Assembly (NCBI RefSeq): GCF_018403765.1 | Contig: NZ_BOVQ01000005.1 | Coordinates: 62,001-126,000 of the forward strand | Length of the DNA stretch: 64,000 nt | Direction of reading: 5' to 3' | Origin: Lactococcus nasutitermitis | GTDB lineage: Bacteria > Bacillota > Bacilli > Lactobacillales > Streptococcaceae | Shown: positions 8,950-16,576 of the stretch, in pieces | How the letters are laid out: the number at the start of each line of letters is the position of its first letter | Position numbering within the stretch: position 1 is the first letter of the stretch | Program-made: the position numbers and the translations under genes | The notes under the pieces: generated by a model | Databases searched by the model: none | Told to the model about the DNA's origin: nothing | Seen by the model: only the letters and a program-made list of their open reading frames with translations

Positions 8950-10084
8950 GAGGTGGGAGGGAACAGCAGATGGAATGTTATCAGAGCTTTCAAGCAAATC
9001 AGACGACTCAAATGGACTAATAGATCTCGCTATTGGTGAACCAGATTTAGGTACAAATCATGAAATAGTTAAATTTGCATTTTCCGATGCTTTAAAGGGG
9101 AATACTGGGTACACAAAACCTGACGGAGATGATGATTTCATTTCATCCGTTAAGCAGCATTATAGGAAAGTATATCAGTTGGATTTTGCTACTGAGCAGA
9201 TACGAGCTACGGTGGGGGCTATGCACGGAATGTATTTGGCAATGAGAGCTGTTCTTGATTTTGGAGATGAGGTTATAATAATTGAGCCCTATTATTCTCC
9301 GTATGTGCAACAGGTTTTAGCCTGTGATGGAATTCCTGTTTTTTTTAATGGGTTTTACCAAAAAAACTCAAAAAATTTTTTGGAAGAAATGGAGCGAACA
9401 ATTACTGATAAAACTAAAGTGATAATTCTAAATTCACCGAATAATCCGTCTGGAGAGGTATATAGTGTGGAGATAATGAAAGGATTGGCAAGATTGGCAG
9501 AGAATCATGGAATATATATTTTTTCCGATGAAGTATATAATCTTCTCTGTTTTTTGCCCAAATATACTTCAATTGCCAAATATGCTCCAAACAATACAGT
9601 CATTTTTGGGAGCTTTTCAAAAGCATTTGCCATGACTGGTTGGAGAATTGGGTACATGATTGGGCCGGTATTTATAAATGATGCTGCTAGAAAAATTAGT
9701 GATTTTTTAACATATACTGCCCCAACAATTTCGCAAAAAGCTGGAATTTATGCACTTGAAAATCTAGAAATAGCGGACAAATATAAAAAATGTTTGGGAA
9801 ATAGGCTGAACTATATTTTCTTTAGAGTATCAAAAAACAAATATCTTTCGATGAAAAGATGCCAAGGAGGAATGTTTGCCTTTATCAATATAGAAAATAC
9901 TGGAATGAGTTCAATTGAATTTTCTAAGAGGTTACTGAAAGAATATAAAATTTTAGTTGCCCCAGGGAATCTATTTAGTAAATCTTTTGGCGAAAAATAT
10001 ATCAGAATATCTGCTACTAAAGATATGGAAGTCTTAAAGGAAACGTTTGACAGAATTGATAATTGCTGTTTATCGTTTGAATAG
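8927..10084 (+). CDS. Class I/II PLP aminotransferase
   Basis: A 385-aa fold-type I aminotransferase of the aspartate-aminotransferase family. Motifs: LAIGEPDLGTN, NSPNNPSG (169-175), SDEVYNLL (Asp201) and SFSKAFAMTGWRIGY with Schiff-base Lys232; the C-terminal KYIRISAT holds the substrate-carboxylate arginine. It overlaps the previous gene by 23 bp; ATGs at 8927 and 8936 are both possible. In a nucleoside-antibiotic setting such an enzyme may make or remodel the amino acid later loaded on the carrier protein, as in arginine-processing steps of mildiomycin-type clusters. Substrate unknown. Confidence 0.85.
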   Translation: MKKMRLAKRWEGTADGMLSELSSKSDDSNGLIDLAIGEPDLGTNHEIVKFAFSDALKGNTGYTKPDGDDDFISSVKQHYRKVYQLDFATEQIRATVGAMHGMYLAMRAVLDFGDEVIIIEPYYSPYVQQVLACDGIPVFFNGFYQKNSKNFLEEMERTITDKTKVIILNSPNNPSGEVYSVEIMKGLARLAENHGIYIFSDEVYNLLCFLPKYTSIAKYAPNNTVIFGSFSKAFAMTGWRIGYMIGPVFINDAARKISDFLTYTAPTISQKAGIYALENLEIADKYKKCLGNRLNYIFFRVSKNKYLSMKRCQGGMFAFINIENTGMSSIEFSKRLLKEYKILVAPGNLFSKSFGEKYIRISATKDMEVLKETFDRIDNCCLSFE

Positions 10085-10153
10085 CATTAAAAGACGGAGT
10101 TGTGTACAAGTAGATCATGCGGTCGCGCGGCTATGATGAAGAGAGGAAGCATT

Positions 10154-10963
10154 TTGAAAAATAACTTAAAAGCAAAAAAATTATCGGGAGGTACATTAAG
10201 CAGTTGTTTCCATATTTCTTTACCACTTTATGGTGGCATAGTTATAAAATTGAACAATTCTCAGGTGTTACGGGATGAATCTATGTTTTTGAATTACTAT
10301 GAAAAGGTAGAGTGGTATCCTAAACTACTGGCAATTTCTTCTGATGATTCCTTTATCATATATAAATACATTGAGGGGAGAACAAAAAATAATCTCAATA
10401 AAGAATATCTTTTGAAGTTTTTAGTGAATAATATTGTAAATAAATATCAAGTCGTTGAAAAAAAGATTTGGGGCAGAGCCAATTTTCCTGTAGGAAGTTG
10501 GGAAAGCTTTCTACACGAAAGAGGAAAAGAGGCAAAAATGTTTATCAATGGTAACCCAGATATAAATTTTGAAATTGATATTGATAATATCATAGAAAAA
10601 ATTGCTTTAAGCAATATTAAATCTGAAAAACCTTATTTGCTTCACGGTGACTTAGGAATTTATAACGTTATTTTTTACGAGGATAAAATCAACGGGATAA
10701 TTGATCCCATGCCAATCTATGGTGTACCAATTTATGATTTAATATTTGCGTATCTTTCCACACCAGAAGAGATAAAGGATTTATACATTTTAGATATAAT
10801 TGACTTACTTAATTATAAAAAAGTATTTTCGTGTGAGTATAAAATTCACGAAATTTTGTTCGGGATAATTGTCAGGATTGGAAGATGTCTAAAACATCAT
10901 TCTAACGATGTACAAGCGTATATTTCTGCATTTTATTTTTGGCAAGATAAATTAAAAAAATAA
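10154..10963 (+). CDS. APH/choline-kinase-fold phosphotransferase
   Basis: A kinase-like protein of about 269 aa from the TTG at 10154, preferred because GAGAGGAAG lies 7-8 bases upstream; in-frame ATGs at 10133 and 10136 lack such a site. The catalytic loop is LLHGDLGIYNVIF (HGDxxxxN) and the metal-binding motif GIIDPMPIYG, both typical of aminoglycoside phosphotransferases. The N-terminal SGGTLSSCFHI is a nucleotide-loop equivalent and IYKYIEG the hinge. It could phosphorylate the product for self-resistance or act on an intermediate. The upstream gap at 10085-10153 includes a short, relatively GC-rich patch (GCGGTCGCGCGGC) unlike its surroundings. Confidence 0.75.
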   Translation: MKNNLKAKKLSGGTLSSCFHISLPLYGGIVIKLNNSQVLRDESMFLNYYEKVEWYPKLLAISSDDSFIIYKYIEGRTKNNLNKEYLLKFLVNNIVNKYQVVEKKIWGRANFPVGSWESFLHERGKEAKMFINGNPDINFEIDIDNIIEKIALSNIKSEKPYLLHGDLGIYNVIFYEDKINGIIDPMPIYGVPIYDLIFAYLSTPEEIKDLYILDIIDLLNYKKVFSCEYKIHEILFGIIVRIGRCLKHHSNDVQAYISAFYFWQDKLKK

Positions 10964-10978
10964 TGGTGGAAGAAGTTA

Positions 10979-11656
10979 GTGATTAGTATAGCTTTAAAAT
11001 TTATGAAAAAAATAATTGATTTATTTGGATGTGAAAATAAATTTGTAAACACATTTAAAATTTTGGGTAGAAGAAAATATAAGTTAGAAAAGTACGATTA
11101 TATTTTTATGGATAGACTTGGGGCAAATGCAAGCAGAAATAGTAAAGATTATTTTGATGCCGTGATGAGTGAGATAGGTCTTAACTTAAATCATACAATG
11201 TTTAGCTATAATCAGTGGGGGAAACCATATATTTGTGGTCAGAGATTGAACTTTTCTATTAGTCATAGTCAAAAAATAATTTGTTTGGCAATCACAACAA
11301 GTAGTAGTATCGGTATTGATTGTGAGAGTATGATTGAAAGAGAAAAATTCTTAGAATTTGCTCGACGTTTTTTCACTAGAAATGAATATCAATTAATTCA
11401 TAAATCAAAGAAACCTCTTGAAAAATTTTATTACATTTGGTGTTCTAAGGAAGCTCTATTAAAATATTATGGTGTTGGATTAATGTTTCCTTTAAATTCT
11501 TTCGATGTTACTAGAGAGAAAAAAATTGAGTCTGACCAGTTTGAAGTAGATTGTCCAATTTTTAGATATATAGGAACTCATTTAAAATGTAAAGTTGTAT
11601 CCTTTAGTCAGAAACCTCTTCAAGTTGTAAAAGGGAAGTTGAATAAAAGTATGTAG
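10979..11656 (+). CDS. Sfp-type 4'-phosphopantetheinyl transferase
   Basis: A 225-aa protein with the ordered motifs of Sfp-type transferases: GKPYICGQRLNFSISHS (around 81-97), GIDCES (about 112-117, Mg-binding Asp and Glu), RRFFTRNEYQLI and FYYIWCSKEALLKYYGVGL (WxxKEA-type). It moves phosphopantetheine from CoA to a carrier-protein serine, here presumably Ser34 of the protein at 6959. GTG start after GGTGGAAG. A dedicated enzyme inside the cluster argues that the carrier protein is really used in holo form. It is the last gene before a 215-bp regulatory gap. Confidence 0.9.
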   Translation: MISIALKFMKKIIDLFGCENKFVNTFKILGRRKYKLEKYDYIFMDRLGANASRNSKDYFDAVMSEIGLNLNHTMFSYNQWGKPYICGQRLNFSISHSQKIICLAITTSSSIGIDCESMIEREKFLEFARRFFTRNEYQLIHKSKKPLEKFYYIWCSKEALLKYYGVGLMFPLNSFDVTREKKIESDQFEVDCPIFRYIGTHLKCKVVSFSQKPLQVVKGKLNKSM

Positions 11657-11776
11657 ATTTGCTGCTTTGGTGTTCAAAAAGCATTTAATCTATAAAATAC
11701 ATAAATTATTATTACAAGCTAATTCATTCTATACTATCTTAGAAATACGTACATTAGGAATAAAGATAAGGATATA

Positions 11777-11852
11777 GAGTATCCACAGTAAGTAAAAAGA
11801 CGATTTAATATGTTTACCTATTGAATACTGCTGCGGATACTCCATTTTTAAT
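11777..11852 (+). promoter_or_regulatory. Attenuator upstream of the ABC-F gene
   Basis: GAGTATCC (11777-11784) plus CAGTA (11786-11790) can pair with TACTG (11826-11830) plus GGATACTC (11835-11842), followed by CATTTTTAATAAT, giving a long terminator-like hairpin 20-30 bases before the ABC-F ribosome site. A four-codon ORF lies in its loop and its stop codon touches the 3' arm, so a ribosome stalled there would block the hairpin. This is the arrangement of inducible ABC-F and MLS resistance genes. A possible -10 TATACT lies near 11733. The rest of 11657-11776 shows nothing else. Confidence 0.6.
11810..11824 (+). CDS. Putative leader peptide MFTY
   Basis: ATG TTT ACC TAT TGA, four codons then stop, inside the loop of the attenuator hairpin. 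No strong ribosome site precedes it (an AAAAAGACG stretch lies 10-20 bases upstream), so translation is uncertain. The call rests on position: leader peptides of similar length precede many drug-inducible ribosome-protection genes. Confidence 0.4.
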   Translation: MFTY

Positions 11853-11871
11853 AATATTGATTGGAAGAAAT

Positions 11872-13461
11872 ATGTTAATTCAGTTGACTAAGATTACAAA
11901 AAATTATGATGGGCTACCCATTTTTGATGGGCTTGATTTTGCTGTAAATGAAGGTGATAAAATGGGCCTTATTGGAAACAATGGCACTGGAAAGACTAGC
12001 CTTTTTAAAATTATGATTGGTCAGATATCACCAGAATTGGGGAGTATCAATAAAAAGAAAAAATTAAAAATCGGGTATGTTCAGCAAGAACTATCGATAG
12101 GAGAGCAATCACCTTTTCAGTATATTCTTGAAAGTTTTGAGGAAATTGGTTATTTAAAAAAACAGTTGCAAGAATTAGAAGAACAGCTTTCTAATGAATC
12201 CTCTCCTTCTGACGAAATGTTAAATCATTATGGAAATGTCCAAGAGAAGTTTGAATCGCTTGGGGGGTTCTCTATTGAAGATAGAATTGTGAATATACTT
12301 AAAAGTTTTGGATTAGAAGAGCAAATGTACCTTCCGATGTCTTTTATCAGTGGTGGCGAAAGGGTACGGGTAGAGTTAGCAAGAATTCTTTTGTCTGATG
12401 CAGAACTGTTACTTTTAGATGAACCAACGAATCATTTAGATATGACAGGAATTATTTGGCTTGAAAACTACCTTAAAACAACTCATAAAGCTTTCATAGT
12501 GATTTCTCATGACCGAGAATTTTTAAATAATACTGTCAAGAAAGTTGTTCAGCTTGAAGATGGGAAAGCTAACAGCTATAAGGGAAATTATTCGGAATAT
12601 GTTAAGCAAAAAAAGGAAGAGATTGAAAGACTAAAAAAAAGCTATGAACTTCAGCAAAGAGAAATTCTGCGTCTAAAAAAACTTATTAGGCAATTTCGGC
12701 AATGGGCAAACGAGGGAGATAATCAAGATTTTTATAAAAAAGCAAAGGAAATTGAACATCGGTTAGAGAGAATGATTCTTATTAAGGAACCTCCTCGCAA
12801 TGAAAACAGGTTAAGAGTTGAAGTAAAGAGTACAGAAAAAGCTGGAAAAGAGCAAATCGTCGTAGAAGGGCTAGTAAAGACTATAGGGAATCGGATCCTT
12901 TTCGAGAATGCAAATTTTACAGTTTTAAGAAATGATAGGATAGCTATATTAGGTGATAATGGTTCTGGGAAAACTTGTCTATTGAAAATTCTAATGGGAC
13001 AGATTAAAGCAGATAGCGGTACTTTTAAGATTGCAAGTAGTGCTAAAATTGGTTATGTGCCACAGATTATAACCTTTTCAGACGTAAATCTTAGATTGAT
13101 TGATGTTGCAAAAACACTGATTGGGAATGAACAAGAAGCACGTAGAGAATTAGCAAAATTTGCTTTTTATGCAAGTGATGTAACTAAGCGAATTAAAGAT
13201 TTATCTGGTGGGGAAAAGGTTCGTCTTTACTTGATGACGATATTTCAGAAGAAAATTAATCTTTTAATTTTAGATGAACCAACAAATCATTTAGATATTT
13301 TAGCCAGAGAAGAAATTGAACAGGTTCTTTCAAAATACCAGGGGACACTAATCGCTGTTTCTCATGATCGTTATTTTTTGAAAAAAATTTTTAATCAAAG
13401 CTTGATTTTTCAAAATGGAACTATTGATAGATATGATAGCCTCCCTATAGATTTGGTCTAG
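11872..13461 (+). CDS. ABC-F ribosome-protection ATPase (probable self-resistance)
   Basis: A 529-aa soluble protein with two ABC domains and no membrane segments. Walker A motifs are GNNGTGKTSL and GDNGSGKTCL; signatures are ISGGERVRVELARI and LSGGEKVRLYLM; both Walker B regions read LLDEPTNHLDM or LILDEPTNHLDI. A long charged interdomain linker (about residues 245-310) is the region that reaches the ribosomal peptidyl-transferase centre in resistance ABC-F proteins. ATG at 11872 with GGAAGAAAT upstream; an in-frame TTG at 11821 lies in the attenuator and is not used. Placement in the cluster suggests protection of the producer's 50S subunit, which fits a blasticidin/gougerotin-like product. 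A housekeeping ABC-F role is less likely in this setting. Confidence 0.9.
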   Translation: MLIQLTKITKNYDGLPIFDGLDFAVNEGDKMGLIGNNGTGKTSLFKIMIGQISPELGSINKKKKLKIGYVQQELSIGEQSPFQYILESFEEIGYLKKQLQELEEQLSNESSPSDEMLNHYGNVQEKFESLGGFSIEDRIVNILKSFGLEEQMYLPMSFISGGERVRVELARILLSDAELLLLDEPTNHLDMTGIIWLENYLKTTHKAFIVISHDREFLNNTVKKVVQLEDGKANSYKGNYSEYVKQKKEEIERLKKSYELQQREILRLKKLIRQFRQWANEGDNQDFYKKAKEIEHRLERMILIKEPPRNENRLRVEVKSTEKAGKEQIVVEGLVKTIGNRILFENANFTVLRNDRIAILGDNGSGKTCLLKILMGQIKADSGTFKIASSAKIGYVPQIITFSDVNLRLIDVAKTLIGNEQEARRELAKFAFYASDVTKRIKDLSGGEKVRLYLMTIFQKKINLLILDEPTNHLDILAREEIEQVLSKYQGTLIAVSHDRYFLKKIFNQSLIFQNGTIDRYDSLPIDLV

Positions 13462-13531
13462 GAATTAGATTTTCTACTGCCATTACATAGAAAATAGGAA
13501 AATGAATTTTTTAGAGAAGAAGGATTTTATT

Positions 13532-14311
13532 ATGACAAACAAAACTAATTTTATCTATAATGAAGATGCAAGAGAAATGGAGGAACTGAAACAATCCAGC
13601 GTGGATTTAGTTATCACATCTCCACCTTATTTTTACTTAGTTGATTATAAAAGCAGTAAACAAATTGGATTTGCAGAAACATATCAAAGATATTTGCAAA
13701 GTTTGAATCAGGTTTGGAAGAGGTGTATAGACTCTTTGAAAGATGACGGAACAATTTGTATCAATGTTTGTAGTACTGTTGAGATTACTAGGAAAAATCA
13801 AAATTGTTATTATGATATAAAGCATGATATAGAGAAATATTTTGTTAATCATGGATTTTATATTGAAGGGACAATTATATGGGATATAATTAATTCTAAG
13901 TATATTGAAAACCAAGTGTACAAATTTAACGATATATACTCTAATGAAAATACGCTTATTTTGAATAACTATGAGTATGTAATGATATTTAAGAAAAGAA
14001 AAGGCTTCATAAAGCATAGTAAAGTTTTTTCTGAGACGAGATTATTGGATTGTATTTGGCACATCCCGTGGGATTACTCAACTAGACCACCTGCTTTTCC
14101 CAAAGAGTTAGTAAACAAATTGATTGAAATTTATTCCATTGGTAAAGATGTGATTTTAGATCCATTTATGGGGCAAGCTACTACAGCTATCTGTTCCTTT
14201 GAAAACAATAGAAATTTCATTACATATGAAACAAATCGGAAAACCTATGTACAGGGGAAAAAACTATTACAGAAGATAGGAGCTTTAGATAATTATAAGG
14301 AGGATTGTTGA
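13532..14311 (+). CDS. N6/N4 amino-methyltransferase (DNA-MTase family)
   Basis: A 259-aa AdoMet-dependent methyltransferase of the N6_N4_Mtase (beta-type) class: catalytic motif IV TSPPYF comes first (about 32-37) and the AdoMet motif LDPFMGQATTA near the C-terminus (about 211-222). The ATG at 13532 has AGAAGAAGGA upstream. No restriction endonuclease accompanies it. It could be an orphan DNA methyltransferase carried by the island, or an enzyme acting on the exocyclic amino group of the nucleobase or on another product group. The stop overlaps the next gene's ATG (TGATG), so it is in the same operon as the UDP-glucose dehydrogenase. Confidence 0.75.
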   Translation: MTNKTNFIYNEDAREMEELKQSSVDLVITSPPYFYLVDYKSSKQIGFAETYQRYLQSLNQVWKRCIDSLKDDGTICINVCSTVEITRKNQNCYYDIKHDIEKYFVNHGFYIEGTIIWDIINSKYIENQVYKFNDIYSNENTLILNNYEYVMIFKKRKGFIKHSKVFSETRLLDCIWHIPWDYSTRPPAFPKELVNKLIEIYSIGKDVILDPFMGQATTAICSFENNRNFITYETNRKTYVQGKKLLQKIGALDNYKEDC

Positions 14312-15477
14312 TGAAGATAGCTGTCATAGGTGCTGGATATGTAGGGCTGACGGTAGGAGTGCTTTTATCGCAATTTAATGAAGTGACTTTAGTAGATATA
14401 GACAATAAAAAAATTGACATGATTAACAGAAAAATTTCTCCAATTCTCGACGTAGAGGTGTCGATATTTTTAAAATGTAAAAAGTTAAATTTGAAAGCAA
14501 CTACAAATAAAGAGGAAGCTATCCGATTTTCAGAATATGTTGTCATAGCGACACCGACATGCTACGATGTAGAAAAGAAAAAATTTGATACATCATCAGT
14601 AGATGAAATCGTGGAATATGTACAACAAAGCAAGCCTGAAGCAGTTATTATTATTAAATCAACTGTTCCTGTCGGTTATACTAGTTTATTGTGTGAGAAA
14701 TTCGATACTGATAAGATACTATTTTCTCCTGAGTTTTTAAGGGAGGGAAAAGGATTAATTGATAATCTTTATCCAACTAGAGTGGTCGTTGGAGGAACAT
14801 CACTATATGCTGAAAAATTTGCGAAACTCATGTGCAATGGGGCCATTAGGGAAGATATTCCAGTGTTCCTTACAAACCAAAATGAGGCTGAGTCAATAAA
14901 GCTTTTCGCTAATGCATATTTAGCGTTAAGGGTTGCTTTCTTCAATGAACTTGACACATTTACAGAAATTAAGGAAATGGATACTAAAAAAATAATTGAA
15001 GGAATTTGTTCAGATCCCCGTATTGGTAAGAACTATAATAATCCTTCTTTTGGATATGGAGGGTACTGTTTGCCAAAAGATACAAAGCAATTACTTGCTG
15101 ACTATGATTATATACCAGAAAATATTATTCAATCTATCGTTTCTTCTAATACAACTCGAAAGCACCATATTGTAAGTATGATTATGAAAAAACGCCCCAA
15201 AGTGGTTGGTGTTTATCGATTAGTCATGAAGAAAAGCTCCGATAATTTCCGCGAATCATCCATTCAGGATGTTATGTTTGAGCTAGCTTCATTGGGAGTT
15301 AGGGTCATTATTTTTGAACCAATATTGAAAGAGAAAACATTCCAAGATATACAAGTTTATAGTGACTTTGATCAATTTAAAGACAAGGCGGACGTTATTA
15401 TTGCTAACAGGTTTTCTAGACAACTGCTAAGTGTCCAAGAAAAAGTTTATACTCGTGACGTATATGGGGAGGATTAG
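14311..15477 (+). CDS. UDP-glucose 6-dehydrogenase family (UDP-glucuronate supply)
   Basis: A 388-aa nucleotide-sugar dehydrogenase. N-terminal Rossmann motif KIAVIGAGYVGLTVG, the STVPVGYT segment, the FSPEFLREG motif, and the catalytic cysteine in FGYGGYCLPKDTKQLL (Cys253). It oxidises UDP-glucose to UDP-glucuronate with two NAD. AAGGAGG precedes the ATG at 14311. There are no capsule genes around it; as last gene of the cluster it would make the glucuronyl donor for the CGA-synthase-like enzyme. UDP-ManNAc or GDP-mannose dehydrogenase activity is the main alternative. Confidence 0.85.
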   Translation: MKIAVIGAGYVGLTVGVLLSQFNEVTLVDIDNKKIDMINRKISPILDVEVSIFLKCKKLNLKATTNKEEAIRFSEYVVIATPTCYDVEKKKFDTSSVDEIVEYVQQSKPEAVIIIKSTVPVGYTSLLCEKFDTDKILFSPEFLREGKGLIDNLYPTRVVVGGTSLYAEKFAKLMCNGAIREDIPVFLTNQNEAESIKLFANAYLALRVAFFNELDTFTEIKEMDTKKIIEGICSDPRIGKNYNNPSFGYGGYCLPKDTKQLLADYDYIPENIIQSIVSSNTTRKHHIVSMIMKKRPKVVGVYRLVMKKSSDNFRESSIQDVMFELASLGVRVIIFEPILKEKTFQDIQVYSDFDQFKDKADVIIANRFSRQLLSVQEKVYTRDVYGED

Positions 15478-15527
15478 AATTCAGGAGGAAGTAGTCGAAT
15501 TATTTATGAAATATAATGATAAGCACC

Positions 15528-15564
15528 AATTAAAAGCTAAGGTATCCAGCCTTAGCTTTTAATT
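15528..15564 (+). terminator. Strong hairpin ending the cluster
   Basis: AATTAAAAGCTAAGG and its perfect complement (15-bp stem) flank a 7-base loop 50 bp after the dehydrogenase stop. A-rich and U-rich arms make it work in both directions. It marks the end of the biosynthetic operon. The following 15565-15727 holds only a small hairpin (TTGCTA/TAGCAA) and a ten-codon ORF with a good ribosome site (15690), probably debris. Confidence 0.8.
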
Positions 15565-15727
15565 GTGTGATTTTGGAAGGAGAAAATCAGAGGATTTCTT
15601 ACTATATCTGGTTCATTATTGGGGATGATTGCTAGGTAATTAGCAAAAATAATGGAGAAAATATTGCTTTAGAAAATTTGGAGGAAAAATGATAAATATT
15701 AATTATCGATTTCTTGGATAATATCTC

Positions 15728-15772
15728 TTGATTTTAGAAATATTCAGTGTTATAATATTGATAAATTCAATA
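15728..15772 (+). promoter_or_regulatory. Sigma-A promoter and palindromic operator of the HdiR-like gene
   Basis: TTGATT (15728-15733), 17-bp spacer, TATAAT (15751-15756), then an inverted repeat TATTGA-TAAAT-TCAATA (15756-15772) right at the transcription start. The repeat is well placed for autorepression by the XRE-type protein encoded next. Confidence 0.75.
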
Positions 15773-15787
15773 ATCGGGAGGAGCGTT

Positions 15788-16564
15788 ATGAACATCGGTA
15801 AAAAATTGAAAGCCCTGCGGGAAGAAAAGCATTTGACGCAGCAAGAAGTCGCGAAAAGGCTTGGAATGACACAAGGAACCTATGCAATTTGGGAACAAAA
15901 AGAGACTAACCCGACATTAGAAATACTCAAAAAAATCACTAAAATCTATGATGTCTCCCTACAAAATCTCCTAGGGGAGAAGCAAGAGGCACAAGATGTT
16001 ATTGATTTAGTCGATAATTATAAAAATCTATATCAAGAACAAAAAGAGACACTTGGCGACTTAGCAAAAGTCATGGTCGAACGAAACACCAGTCGCTTAG
16101 AGGTTCATGATTCATCAGTGGTCTATGAGATTAGGACTTATCATCGCAAAGAGCTCTACGAAGTTGAAGTCCAAGATGAGGAACTTTCTGCAGGATTTGG
16201 GACAGGTGTCAAAGACAACTATGAAACTTATACTATCTACACCGATACGCCAGTCAGACGCTATGATAGTGCTGCACGAATCAAAGGTGAATCCATGGAA
16301 CCTGATATTCCGAATGGTTCAGTCGTGACTTTTGTCAATAACGGCTTTGATGTGAATGGAGACATTTACGTCATCTCCGAGGGAGGCTATGGCGAGGAAA
16401 CGCTCTACTGTAAACAAGTTTTTCGGGAGAAAGACGTTTTCCGCTGCCATTCGCTTAATTCTGATCCACAGTATAAGGACTTTTTTTTAGAGGAAGACGC
16501 GCGTATTTTAGGGGCGGTTGTGGATTGTGTGCGAGAGATTGACCCCGACTTGATTGAGGATTAA
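15788..16564 (+). CDS. HdiR/LexA-like self-cleaving XRE repressor
   Basis: A 258-aa repressor with an N-terminal XRE helix-turn-helix (residues 4-60: LTQQEVAKRLGMTQGTYAIWEQ) and a C-terminal S24/LexA domain. The Ala135-Gly136 bond in LSAGFG is the expected cleavage site, Ser169 (GESMEPD) and Lys209 (LYCKQ) the dyad. Such proteins are cleaved with RecA help after DNA damage. ATG at 15788 after GGGAGGA. It heads an operon with a Y-family polymerase, a YolD-like protein and a RecA paralogue, which it probably controls. The region here is richer in GC than the cluster before it. Confidence 0.9.
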   Translation: MNIGKKLKALREEKHLTQQEVAKRLGMTQGTYAIWEQKETNPTLEILKKITKIYDVSLQNLLGEKQEAQDVIDLVDNYKNLYQEQKETLGDLAKVMVERNTSRLEVHDSSVVYEIRTYHRKELYEVEVQDEELSAGFGTGVKDNYETYTIYTDTPVRRYDSAARIKGESMEPDIPNGSVVTFVNNGFDVNGDIYVISEGGYGEETLYCKQVFREKDVFRCHSLNSDPQYKDFFLEEDARILGAVVDCVREIDPDLIED

Positions 16565-16576
16565 GAGGTGTATATC

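Noticed and set aside
11821-11871. N-terminal extension of the ABC-F protein from a TTG
   Set aside because: These bases form the attenuator 3' arm; the ATG at 11872 has the ribosome site and matches the family start.
157-15477. Interpretation as a capsule or polysaccharide locus because of the UDP-glucose dehydrogenase and glycosyltransferase
   Set aside because: No polymerase, flippase, chain-length or other glycosyltransferase genes; carrier-protein, ABC-F and radical SAM genes point to a small molecule.
157-15477. Interpretation as an NRPS/PKS cluster
   Set aside because: No condensation, adenylation, ketosynthase or thioesterase domains; only a stand-alone carrier protein is present.
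15506-15563. An 18-codon ORF after the UDP-glucose dehydrogenase, considered as a precursor peptide
   Set aside because: Its ribosome site is too far away and its 3' half is the terminator stem, so a RiPP precursor is not supported.
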